Shown: piece by piece, positions 1 to 5,507 of the stretch
How the letters are laid out: every line of letters starts with the position of its first letter
Position numbering within the stretch: the first letter of the stretch is position 1
Made by a program: the position numbers and the translations under genes
Notes under the pieces: model-generated
Told to the model about the DNA's origin: nothing
Seen by the model: only the letters and a program-made list of their open reading frames with translations
Databases searched by the model: none
Assembly (NCBI GenBank): GCA_026987055.1
Contig: JALSNL010000029.1
Span: forward strand, 1-5,507
DNA length: 5,507 bases
Reading direction: 5' to 3'
Source: Melioribacteraceae bacterium
GTDB lineage: Bacteria > Bacteroidota > Ignavibacteria > Ignavibacteriales > Melioribacteraceae

Positions 1-1
1 A

Positions 2-358
2 CTATCCTATGTAAAAGAACTTGGAAGCGTAGCTTTACGCAAATTGCTTTTATATTCTTTTTTGTTTTATTCTGTTTATATTCTGCAATATGCTTTGTTG
101 GTAAAAGCGTTTAATCAAGGTGGAGATTTGCTCTATTTTATTTGGGCTGGAACAATTGTAATGTTTGCAAAAAGTTTTCTTTCGTTTATTTCATTTGCCG
201 ATTTGGGAATTAGAGAAAGTGCTTCGGTTTTTATTTTAAGTAAAATGGGCTTTGCCAAAGCAATCGGTTTTAATGCCGCAATTTTTCTTTTTTTATTTAA
301 TCTTTTAATTCCCGCAATACTCGGTTTGTTTTTGTTATTTCAAAAAGATAAAACATAA
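2..358 (+). CDS. LPG-synthase TM / flippase-like integral membrane protein, C-terminal part (5' truncated)
   Basis: The reading frame is open from base 2, so the start lies upstream of the window; a TTG at 44 is internal and should not be taken as the start. The 118 visible residues are very hydrophobic, with about three membrane segments (visible residues roughly 15-34, 43-65 and 86-113) and a short basic tail QKDKT before the TAA at 356-358. Between the second and third segments lies DLGIRE (visible residues 67-72) followed by a small helix. This GxRE signature near the C-terminus is typical of the lysylphosphatidylglycerol synthase transmembrane / UPF0104 (AglD-like) family, whose full members are about 300-350 residues. 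Members without the aminoacyl-transferase domain often sit beside glycosyltransferases and are thought to take part in glycolipid handling or flipping. That role is inferred here from the context: a GT2 gene starts 17 bp downstream. Family call fairly sure; function uncertain. Confidence 0.75.
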   Translation, partial: LSYVKELGSVALRKLLLYSFLFYSVYILQYALLVKAFNQGGDLLYFIWAGTIVMFAKSFLSFISFADLGIRESASVFILSKMGFAKAIGFNAAIFLFLFNLLIPAILGLFLLFQKDKT

Positions 359-375
359 AAAACAATAATGTATAT

Positions 376-1506
376 ATGATTATTCCGATATTATTATTTA
401 TAATTCTGCTAATTAATTATCTCGTTTTTTTAATTGGCATCCTAAAAGGAATTAAGATTGTATCAAAAGATAATACTTCCTCGGCCGGAAGCAAATTTGT
501 TTCGGTAATTATTCCTTTCCGCAACGAAGAAAAAAATATTTTAAAAAGTTTGCAAAGCATAACTTCACAAAATTATGATAAAGACAAATATGAAATAATA
601 TATGTAGATGATAATTCCGAAGATGAAACCGCAAAACTTCTAACGGAAAATATAACTTCCTCAAATATTAGAATTGTAAAATCTCCTTACAATGCTGATG
701 AACGGGCGCATAAAAAGAAAGCTTTGAAATTTGCTATTGAAAAAGCAAGAGGAGAAATAATTATTACAACGGATGCCGATTGTACTCAAGGTGAAAATTG
801 GTTGACTACAATGGTTAATAGTTTTGAAAATAACACGGGATTTGTTTCCGGTCCCGTAGAATTTTTAAGCAACGGTACATTGTTCGGAGAATTACAAAAG
901 ATAGAATTTTCCAGTTTAATTTTAGTTGGTGCCGGTTTAATAGGAATAAAGCAGCCGATAATTTGCAATGCGGCAAATCTCGGGTTTAGAAAAAGTGTTT
1001 TCAATCAAGTTGGCGGTTATGACGATAACTTAAATATCTCTTCGGGCGATGATGAATTTTTGATGCAAAAAATTTCCAAGGATACAAACTTTGATGTGAA
1101 ATTTTGTTTTAACAAATCGGCAATTACTTTTACCGAACCGAACCGAACCGTAGAACAGTTTTATCAACAAAGAAAAAGATGGGCTTCTAAAAGTTTATAC
1201 TATATTAAAAAATCAACAATACTAAAATTGTTTTTAATTTTTTTATTTTATGTCGGTATTGTTGTGCAATTGTTGCTTGGTTTATTTTATAACAAAATAT
1301 TTTTAATATTATTTATTGTTAGTTACACGGCAAAAATTATTTCCGAATATTTTGTTCTTAACACCGGAGCAAAAGGATTATTCCCGAAAATAAATATTGT
1401 AACTTTTTTAATTGCCGAAGTTTTACATATTCCGTATATCATAATTTCCGCTGTTGCCGGAGCATTCGGTAATTACAAATGGAAGGGAAGAGAAATTAAA
1501 AGATAA
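376..1506 (+). CDS. Membrane-anchored family-2 glycosyltransferase (first copy)
   Basis: A 376-residue GT-A-fold inverting glycosyltransferase. Residues 2-25 form one membrane helix. The catalytic domain follows: VSVIIPFRNEE at 42-52, the nucleotide-binding VDDNS at 77-81 (D78/D79), the metal-binding DAD at 133-135, GGYDD at 213-217, an acidic SGDDE at 223-227 that likely carries the catalytic base, and QRKRW at 265-269, matching the QxxRW motif of processive GT2 enzymes. About three membrane helices close the protein (about 283-304, 306-326, 340-364). This layout resembles cellulose- or PNAG-synthase-like enzymes but is shorter, so it could add one sugar to a lipid or make a short polymer. 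The ATG at 376 has no good Shine-Dalgarno site; an ATG at 368 meets a stop after three codons. A pentanucleotide repeat at 1132-1150 lies within the conserved region before QxxRW. Donor and acceptor cannot be told from the sequence. Confidence 0.9.
   Translation: MIIPILLFIILLINYLVFLIGILKGIKIVSKDNTSSAGSKFVSVIIPFRNEEKNILKSLQSITSQNYDKDKYEIIYVDDNSEDETAKLLTENITSSNIRIVKSPYNADERAHKKKALKFAIEKARGEIIITTDADCTQGENWLTTMVNSFENNTGFVSGPVEFLSNGTLFGELQKIEFSSLILVGAGLIGIKQPIICNAANLGFRKSVFNQVGGYDDNLNISSGDDEFLMQKISKDTNFDVKFCFNKSAITFTEPNRTVEQFYQQRKRWASKSLYYIKKSTILKLFLIFLFYVGIVVQLLLGLFYNKIFLILFIVSYTAKIISEYFVLNTGAKGLFPKINIVTFLIAEVLHIPYIIISAVAGAFGNYKWKGREIKR
1132..1150 (+). repeat. Short tandem pentanucleotide repeat, ACCGA x 3.8, inside the first GT2 gene
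   Basis: Bases 1132-1150 read as three ACCGA units plus ACCG. They encode the segment TEPNRT (residues 253-258) just ahead of the QxxRW motif. Because the unit is 5 bp, gain or loss of one copy would shift the frame and remove the C-terminal membrane helices. The copy number is low and TEP is a common motif at this place in GT2 enzymes, so the repeat may be chance. Confidence 0.6.
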
Positions 1507-1539
1507 TTGAAATGCGGAATTCCAACGACCAAATAAAGT

Positions 1540-1544
1540 GAAGG
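1540..1544 (+). promoter_or_regulatory. Ribosome binding site GAAGG that fixes the TTG start of the deacetylase
   Basis: GAAGG ends 8 bases before the TTG at 1553. An in-frame TAA at 1547-1549 rules out any start further upstream, and the first in-frame ATG is deep inside the gene, beyond the catalytic motifs. This site is therefore the main support for TTG initiation. Confidence 0.7.
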
Positions 1545-1552
1545 CTTAAACT

Positions 1553-2188
1553 TTGAAATATCTATACAATCCACCGGTTTTGATAAAGAAAATTTTTAAT
1601 AATTTTCAGTGGAATTCCATAACCGACAAAATACTTTTTACATTTGATGACGGACCGAATCCGAAAACAACGGAAATAATACTAAAAGAATTAAGTAATC
1701 TGAAAATAAAAACAATATTTTTTTGCGTTGGCGAAAATTTGGATAAACACACAACAATAGCAAAAGAAATTCTTTCCGAAGGACATTTAATTGGTAATCA
1801 TACATACAGCCACAAAAGAATTTACAGAAAACCGAAAAACGAAGTTATAAAATCGATTGAGCAAGTTCAAAATATTGCTTTGGAAAAATTAAATTATAAA
1901 ATAAAATATTTCCGTCCGCCATACGGTAATTATGATTTACGCACTTCTTCAATTCTTAAACAATTAAATTTACAAAATGTGATGTGGTCGTTACTTACTT
2001 ATGACTATAAAAATGATATAAATATTGTTAAATTTGCAGTGAGAAAATATTTGCAGAAAAATTCCATAATTGTTTTGCACGATAGTAACAAATCTAAAAA
2101 TATTATTGAAGATTCTATAAAAATAATTGTTGAAGAAAGTAATAAAAATAAATTTAAGATTGGAAATCCTTCCGAATGTTTGAAATAA
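1553..2188 (+). CDS. NodB-domain polysaccharide deacetylase (carbohydrate esterase 4), apparently cytosolic
   Basis: A 211-residue, metal-dependent de-N-acetylase of the CE4/NodB type. Visible motifs: TFDDGP at 30-35 (D32 likely base, D33 metal ligand), HTYSH at 83-87 (H83 and H87 metal ligands), RPPYG at 121-125, WSLLTYDY at 145-152 where the usual DW motif is DY, and IIVLHDS at 172-178 with the catalytic H176. All expected catalytic residues are present. There is no signal peptide or clear membrane helix: the N-terminus (NPPVLIKKIF) leads almost directly into the NodB domain, as in a Bacteroidetes/Chlorobi subfamily. It therefore probably works inside the cell, perhaps on a lipid-linked sugar at the membrane, rather than on an exported polymer. 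The start is TTG, chosen because of an in-frame stop just upstream and a GAAGG site 8 bases before it. The 3' end overlaps the next glycosyltransferase by 13 bp, suggesting translational coupling. Substrate unknown. Confidence 0.9.
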   Translation: MKYLYNPPVLIKKIFNNFQWNSITDKILFTFDDGPNPKTTEIILKELSNLKIKTIFFCVGENLDKHTTIAKEILSEGHLIGNHTYSHKRIYRKPKNEVIKSIEQVQNIALEKLNYKIKYFRPPYGNYDLRTSSILKQLNLQNVMWSLLTYDYKNDINIVKFAVRKYLQKNSIIVLHDSNKSKNIIEDSIKIIVEESNKNKFKIGNPSECLK

Positions 2189-3267
2189 TTTTAACAGTAG
2201 TTGTAGTTATTTATTTTATCCAAGCTGTTTTAATTACAATAGGAGTACGTAAAAGATTTCCCAAACTATCCGAAGAAAATTTACCTGCATCAACTGTAAT
2301 TGTAGCGGCAAGAAATGAAGAAGAAAATATTTTGGAATGCTTGGAATCTCTCGAAAAACTAAATTATCCCGAAGGAAAATTGGATATTATTGTTGTTGAC
2401 GATTATTCAACCGATAACACAAATAAAATTATTAAGGAATTTATTTCCGGTAAACCTTTATTCAAATTAATTCAACCGGAAAAAGATTTTGGAGAAACCA
2501 AAGGAAAAGCAAGAGCAATTGCTAACGGAATTGAATTTGCCAAAGGTGAAATTATTTTAACAACAGATGCGGATTGTACGGTTAATCCCGATTGGGCAAA
2601 AACCATAGCTTCTTATTATACAAAAGATGTTGCGGTAGTTTGCGGTTTTACTAATCAAAAATGGAAAACTCTTTTTGAAGGAATTCAAGATACCGATTTT
2701 ATTTACTTGCTAACAGTTGCCGCCGGTACAATAAATTGGAAAAAACCAATGAGCGCAATGGGAAATAATATGTCCTACTTAAAAAGTGCTTATACGGAAA
2801 TAGGCGGTTATGAAAATATTCCTTTTTCCGTTACGGAAGATTTTAAAATACTTATGGCAATAAAAAATTTGAATAAATATAAAATAATTTACCCGCTTGA
2901 TAAAAATTCACTTGTAACATCCAAACCGTGCAAAGACGTAAAAACATTGTATCGTCAAAAAAAACGTTGGGCTGTTGGCGGGTTGGGCAGTAACTTGGAC
3001 GGATTTGTAACAATTTCAACTGCGTTTGTTACTTCTCTTATGATTTTAATATCTCCGTTCTTTTATTCGGCTAATGTTCTTTATTTGGTTTTACTTAAAG
3101 TTTTTGCCGATTTGTTTATGCTGCGTAACGTTTACACGGAGCTTGGTCTAAAATTTTCGTTAAAAAATTTCATTTGGTTCGAATTTTACATTACATTCTA
3201 TTTTGTGTTTATTGCTATTAATGTTTTACTGAATAGAAAAGTTTTTTGGAAAGGAAGAAAATACTGA
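2176..3267 (+). CDS. Membrane-anchored family-2 glycosyltransferase (second copy)
   Basis: A 363-residue GT-A enzyme with the same plan as the GT2 upstream of the deacetylase, but clearly diverged. It has an N-terminal membrane helix (2-22), VIVAARNEEEN at 41-51, VVDDYS at 73-78 (D75/D76), TTDADC at 129-134 with the metal-binding D131/D133, GGYEN at 210-214, TED at 220-222 as likely catalytic-base motif, and QKKRW at 261-265. Two or three C-terminal membrane helices follow (about 281-298, 299-318, 333-352), then a basic tail. The TED-QxxRW pairing is typical of processive synthases such as those for cellulose, hyaluronan or PNAG, although single-addition members exist. The ATG lies inside the last codons of the deacetylase gene; a weak GGAAA at 2162-2166 may serve as the ribosome site. 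Its TGA shares one base with the following ATG. Donor and acceptor are unknown; divergence from the first copy suggests a separate step in the same pathway. Confidence 0.9.
   Translation: MFEIILTVVVVIYFIQAVLITIGVRKRFPKLSEENLPASTVIVAARNEEENILECLESLEKLNYPEGKLDIIVVDDYSTDNTNKIIKEFISGKPLFKLIQPEKDFGETKGKARAIANGIEFAKGEIILTTDADCTVNPDWAKTIASYYTKDVAVVCGFTNQKWKTLFEGIQDTDFIYLLTVAAGTINWKKPMSAMGNNMSYLKSAYTEIGGYENIPFSVTEDFKILMAIKNLNKYKIIYPLDKNSLVTSKPCKDVKTLYRQKKRWAVGGLGSNLDGFVTISTAFVTSLMILISPFFYSANVLYLVLLKVFADLFMLRNVYTELGLKFSLKNFIWFEFYITFYFVFIAINVLLNRKVFWKGRKY
3250..3257 (+). promoter_or_regulatory. Ribosome binding site AAAGGAAG for the radical SAM gene
   Basis: AAAGGAAG ends 9 bases before the ATG at 3267, good spacing for that start. 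A TTG at 3246 would place this site inside the coding region and would lengthen the overlap with the upstream gene to 22 bp. The site lies within the last codons of the second glycosyltransferase, so ribosomes ending there could restart at TGATG. Confidence 0.75.
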
Positions 3268-4250
3268 TGTTATTACTTTGTAATTACTATGTAACATATA
3301 GATGTAATGCCGCATGCGAGTTTTGTCATTTTGCAGAGCACGGAAAATACAAAAATTCTCCGTTTGCGGAATTATCCGATTTTAAAAATAACGTTACACA
3401 GCTTGCGGAACTTGGTGTTAAGTTTATTGACTTAACCGGCGGTGAACCTTTGTTAAATAAAAACATTGCGGAAATGGCGGAGTTTGCTAAAAGTAAAAAA
3501 ATGCAAACCAGCATAACAACAAATACCTTGCTTTATAAAAAATATGCGGAAAAGCTTGCCGGTAAAGTTAATTTATTACATTTCTCTTTGGATTCGCCGG
3601 ATAAAGACGAGCATGATAAAATTAGAAAAGTAAAATGTTACAACTCTGTTTTTGAAAGCATAAATATTGCCAAAAGTCTTGGCGAATATCCCGACATACT
3701 TTTTACTGTTACAAATGATACTTATCATAAGTTGCCGCGAATGCACGAATTGGCGGCGAAAAATGATTTGCTTCTGATTGTCAATCCGGTTTTTTCTTAT
3801 TTTGGTAATCCCGGATTAAGTAACAAAGCAATGGATTTTGTAGAAGATTATGTGCAAGGTAAATCGGATGTTTATCTGAATCCTTCTTTTATAAAATTAA
3901 GAAGAAACGGCGGTAACTCTGTCAATGCTCCGCTCTGCAAGGCTGTTTCGCGTGTTATGGTAATTTCTCCGATGAATGAAATTATTTTACCTTGTTATCA
4001 TTTTGAAAATTATAAAATAAAAATAGATAGACCGATTAAAGAAATTCAGCAAACGGAAAAGTACAAATATTATCTTAGGAATGAAGGACGTTTCGATTTC
4101 TGCGAAGGTTGTACGGTTAATTGTTATTTTGAACCCTCTTTTGCTTTCCCTACAAATTTATATGGAATTGCAAGTATGACTTCAAAATTTAAGTACGGAT
4201 TTCAAAAATTGGTTAAACAAAAAATAAAGCGGAAATTAAAAACAAAGTAA
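3267..4250 (+). CDS. Radical SAM enzyme with C-terminal SPASM/twitch-like cysteine cluster
   Basis: A 327-residue radical S-adenosylmethionine enzyme. C13, C17 and C20 form the CxxxCxxC motif that binds the [4Fe-4S] cluster cleaving SAM, within VTYRCNAACEFCHF. TGGEPL at 57-62 is the SAM-binding GGE motif, and TTNTLL (about 84-89) and FSLDS (about 106-110) are barrel strands typical of the family. C-terminal cysteines C224, C243 and C279-x2-C282-x3-C286 look like a shortened SPASM or twitch site for an auxiliary Fe-S cluster; CEGCTVNCYFEPS loosely recalls the C-terminal cysteine motif of HpnH-type enzymes, a comparison from memory. The C-terminus is basic (KQKIKRKLKTK). The start at 3267 overlaps the glycosyltransferase stop in TGATG and has a strong ribosome site; an upstream TTG at 3246 is less likely. 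No small precursor-peptide gene is adjacent, so modification of a lipid or sugar in this pathway is more plausible than peptide maturation. The reaction is unknown. Confidence 0.88.
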   Translation: MLLLCNYYVTYRCNAACEFCHFAEHGKYKNSPFAELSDFKNNVTQLAELGVKFIDLTGGEPLLNKNIAEMAEFAKSKKMQTSITTNTLLYKKYAEKLAGKVNLLHFSLDSPDKDEHDKIRKVKCYNSVFESINIAKSLGEYPDILFTVTNDTYHKLPRMHELAAKNDLLLIVNPVFSYFGNPGLSNKAMDFVEDYVQGKSDVYLNPSFIKLRRNGGNSVNAPLCKAVSRVMVISPMNEIILPCYHFENYKIKIDRPIKEIQQTEKYKYYLRNEGRFDFCEGCTVNCYFEPSFAFPTNLYGIASMTSKFKYGFQKLVKQKIKRKLKTK

Positions 4251-4251
4251 A

Positions 4252-5136
4252 ATGGTAAAAACAATAGTATCAAAATATTATCAAAATAATGATAGGATGA
4301 GTGTGAAACATTCGGTATTGATTTTTTTAATTTTATTTTTATTCCAAACAATTCTTTTTGCACAATCGGAAACAAAATTATTTCCTTCCGAACTTTTAAT
4401 ACAGCCTTTTACGGCAAACACGTTAAAACCCAAAATCGGTTTTGATTTCCAAACCGGTAAAAATGAATTAACGTTAAACATCGGAACATCTATTGATATT
4501 TTACAATTTGAAAAGTATGAAAAAAAGTTTTCCTTGGGAGTTGAACTTTTTAACTATACAAGATTACGACAAGAAGCAAATTTCCATTTTCCGGTTGATG
4601 CGGTAGATTATTTTTTCGGAATAAATTTCGGTTATAAAAAAATTAAGAGTAAAAGAAACAATTACGGTTCAAGAGTTAGAATAAGTCATATTTCCGCACA
4701 TTTGGTTGACGGAAGATTTAACAAAAAAACAAATACTTGGCTTGATAATAAAAAACCGATTGTTTACAGTAGGGAATTTGTTGAAGTAATTTCTTTCTAT
4801 CGGTTTAACAATTTGCGTATCTATGGCGGTGTTACTTATATTTTTTCAATCGATCCGTCAAATATTGGTCAAGACCAATACCAGCTTGGTTTGGATTATT
4901 TTGCTAAAAATTTAATAAGTAAAAATCTAACACCATATTTTGCTTATGATTTCAGGTTGATAAATCTATTTGCATATACCGGAAATAATTCTTTGGAAGC
5001 AGGAATAAAATACGGATTTGCCAATGGAAAAGGTGTTAGTTTATATTTAAAATATTTTGCCGGTTACAATATTCACGGTGAGTATTTTAATATTAGAGAA
5101 AAATATTTAGCTATTGGTTTTAATTTCGATTTATAA
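4252..5136 (+). CDS. Exported DUF1207-like protein, probable outer-membrane beta-barrel
   Basis: A 294-residue protein resembling the DUF1207 family, which has no known function. A signal peptide is visible: basic residues, hydrophobic core VLIFLILFLFQTILF (22-36), then A37-Q38-S39 as probable cleavage region. The mature part has FPSELLIQPF (44-53), many short alternating strands rich in Tyr and Phe, SRVRISHISAHLVDGR (140-155), YSREFVEVISFYRF (172-185), LRIYGGVTYIFSIDP (188-202) and a final strand ending FNFDL, as expected for a beta-barrel inserted through a C-terminal aromatic signal. The central SHISAHL and REF segments match what I recall of the family. The start is uncertain: ATG 4252 lies one base after the previous stop but has no clear ribosome site, while ATG 4297 or GTG 4303 would give a more usual short signal-peptide n-region. 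The location suggests an envelope role linked to the upstream glycan or lipid genes; no enzyme motif is visible. Confidence 0.75.
   Translation: MVKTIVSKYYQNNDRMSVKHSVLIFLILFLFQTILFAQSETKLFPSELLIQPFTANTLKPKIGFDFQTGKNELTLNIGTSIDILQFEKYEKKFSLGVELFNYTRLRQEANFHFPVDAVDYFFGINFGYKKIKSKRNNYGSRVRISHISAHLVDGRFNKKTNTWLDNKKPIVYSREFVEVISFYRFNNLRIYGGVTYIFSIDPSNIGQDQYQLGLDYFAKNLISKNLTPYFAYDFRLINLFAYTGNNSLEAGIKYGFANGKGVSLYLKYFAGYNIHGEYFNIREKYLAIGFNFDL
4863..4880. repeat. Perfect inverted repeat, 8-bp arms with 2-bp centre
   Basis: TATTGGTC at 4863-4870 is followed by AA and its exact reverse complement GACCAATA at 4873-4880. It lies inside the DUF1207-like gene and encodes SNIGQDQY. There is no T-run after it, so it is not a terminator. 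It could be a protein-binding palindrome or an RNA hairpin, or chance. Confidence 0.5.
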
Positions 5137-5155
5137 ATAACTAATCTAAAATTTC

Positions 5156-5159
5156 AGGA
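5156..5159 (+). promoter_or_regulatory. Ribosome binding site AGGA supporting the TTG start of the M50 protease
   Basis: AGGA ends 9 bases before the TTG at 5169. The frame has a TAA at 5142-5144, and no in-frame ATG occurs before the active-site motif, so TTG with this site is the best start available. Confidence 0.65.
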
Positions 5160-5168
5160 TATAACAGA

Positions 5169-5507
5169 TTGCAGAAAAAAAAGATTTTCGAACATCCTTT
5201 GTTTCATCTTTTATTATTTATTATAACATTTGTTACAACAGTTATTGCCGGTGTTGAATGGACAACGGGAACACAAGCTCCTTACGAGTTTAAAGAATTG
5301 GCAATCGGTTTACCATATTCATTATCGGCTTTGTTTATTCTTGCTACTCACGAATTCGGACATTATTTTGCTGCCAAGCTGCATAAGGTTAAAGCAACAC
5401 TTCCGTATTTTATTCCTATTCCACCTATTAGCGGATTTTTTAATTTCGGAACAATGGGAGCGGTTATTAAAATTAAATCGGAAATAAAAAATAACAAAGC
5501 GATGCTT
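5169..5507 (+). CDS. Site-2-protease-like M50 membrane zinc metalloprotease, N-terminal part (3' truncated)
   Basis: The frame starting at TTG 5169 stays open to the window end and gives 113 residues. HEFGH at 61-65 is the HExxH zinc-binding motif of M50 intramembrane proteases, placed at the end of a hydrophobic segment (about 46-69). An earlier membrane helix spans about 10-28. After the active site comes FIPIPP (81-86), then FGTMGAVIKIKS (93-104) and NNKAML, the layout of the S2P group in which a GT(F/M)GAVI stretch precedes a further membrane core carrying the third zinc ligand; that part is outside the window. Such enzymes cut membrane-bound substrates, often transcription regulators, or act in protein quality control. 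TTG is chosen because of a stop at 5142, an AGGA site, and the absence of an earlier in-frame ATG. The gene follows the DUF1207-like gene after 32 bp without a visible terminator. A run of eight A at 5175-5182 lies just after the start. A different open frame at 5230-5487 is only a shadow of this gene. Confidence 0.88.
   Translation, partial: MQKKKIFEHPLFHLLLFIITFVTTVIAGVEWTTGTQAPYEFKELAIGLPYSLSALFILATHEFGHYFAAKLHKVKATLPYFIPIPPISGFFNFGTMGAVIKIKSEIKNNKAML

Noticed and set aside
368..379. Tiny open frame ATG-TAT-ATA-TGA overlapping the first GT2 start
   Set aside because: Only three codons and no ribosome site. Such an overlap is easily produced by chance in AT-rich DNA, though it could in principle aid re-initiation.
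786..1004. Minus-strand open frame of 72 codons
   Set aside because: It lies wholly inside the first GT2 gene, opposite conserved catalytic motifs, and its product resembles no protein family I know.
1507..1552. Possible promoter or terminator in the longest gap
   Set aside because: 46 bp with no convincing -35/-10 pair and no hairpin followed by a T-run; only the ribosome site is clear.
1516..1618. Two copies of the palindrome GGAATTCC (1516-1523 and 1611-1618) either side of the deacetylase start
   Set aside because: Too short to be meaningful; the second copy is explained by coding sequence and the flanks differ.
3246..3266. TTG start giving the radical SAM protein seven extra residues
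   Set aside because: The ribosome site AAAGGAAG would lie inside the gene; ATG 3267 has the right spacing and the classic TGATG coupling.
1553..3267. An ica/pga-type PNAG operon
   Set aside because: The GT2s are shorter than IcaA/PgaC, the deacetylase lacks a signal peptide, and IcaC/IcaD- or PgaA-like genes are not seen, so only a distant likeness is justified.
3326..3514. Minus-strand open frame of 62 codons
   Set aside because: It is antisense to the radical SAM core motifs and has no start context or family features.
4281..4481. Minus-strand open frame of 66 codons
   Set aside because: It is antisense to the signal peptide and first strands of the DUF1207-like gene; no independent support.
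5230..5487. Plus-strand open frame of 85 codons
   Set aside because: It overlaps, in another frame, the M50 protease whose HEFGH and GTMGAVI motifs clearly mark the real coding frame.

Overview
The window is a compact, low-GC (about 30% by eye, not computed) stretch of a bacterial chromosome. Seven genes all run on the plus strand with almost no space between them. Organism: a DUF1207-type outer-membrane-like protein, a Bacteroidetes/Chlorobi-style cytosolic NodB deacetylase, strong A/T codon bias, and a mix of weak and clear Shine-Dalgarno sites with TTG starts together suggest the Bacteroidota-Chlorobiota-Ignavibacteriota group. I lean towards an uncultured Ignavibacteria-like member. This is inference, since there is no rRNA or other marker gene in the window.

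Layout: (1) 2-358, C-terminal part of a multi-pass membrane protein of the LPG-synthase transmembrane / flippase-like family (5' end outside the window). (2) 376-1506, membrane-anchored family-2 glycosyltransferase. (3) 1553-2188, NodB-type polysaccharide deacetylase with no signal peptide, starting at TTG. (4) 2176-3267, a second, divergent family-2 glycosyltransferase. (5) 3267-4250, radical SAM enzyme with an extra C-terminal cysteine cluster. (6) 4252-5136, exported DUF1207-like, probable outer-membrane beta-barrel protein. (7) 5169 to the window end, N-terminal part of a site-2-protease-like M50 membrane metalloprotease, starting at TTG. The junctions are 17 bp, 46 bp, a 13-bp overlap, a 1-bp overlap (TGATG), 1 bp and 32 bp. 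No terminator-like hairpin or convincing promoter was seen between genes, so at least genes 1-6, and probably all seven, look co-transcribed.

Reading as a system: two membrane-embedded GT2 enzymes flank a deacetylase predicted to stay in the cytosol, next to a flippase-like membrane protein. This fits assembly of a de-N-acetylated glycolipid or envelope glycan on the inner face of the cytoplasmic membrane. The radical SAM enzyme is translationally coupled to the second glycosyltransferase and may modify the lipid or sugar product. The DUF1207 protein may act at the outer membrane. The product is not identifiable from sequence alone. There are no tRNA, rRNA, CRISPR, insertion-sequence or phage features, and no gene-free stretch longer than 46 bp.
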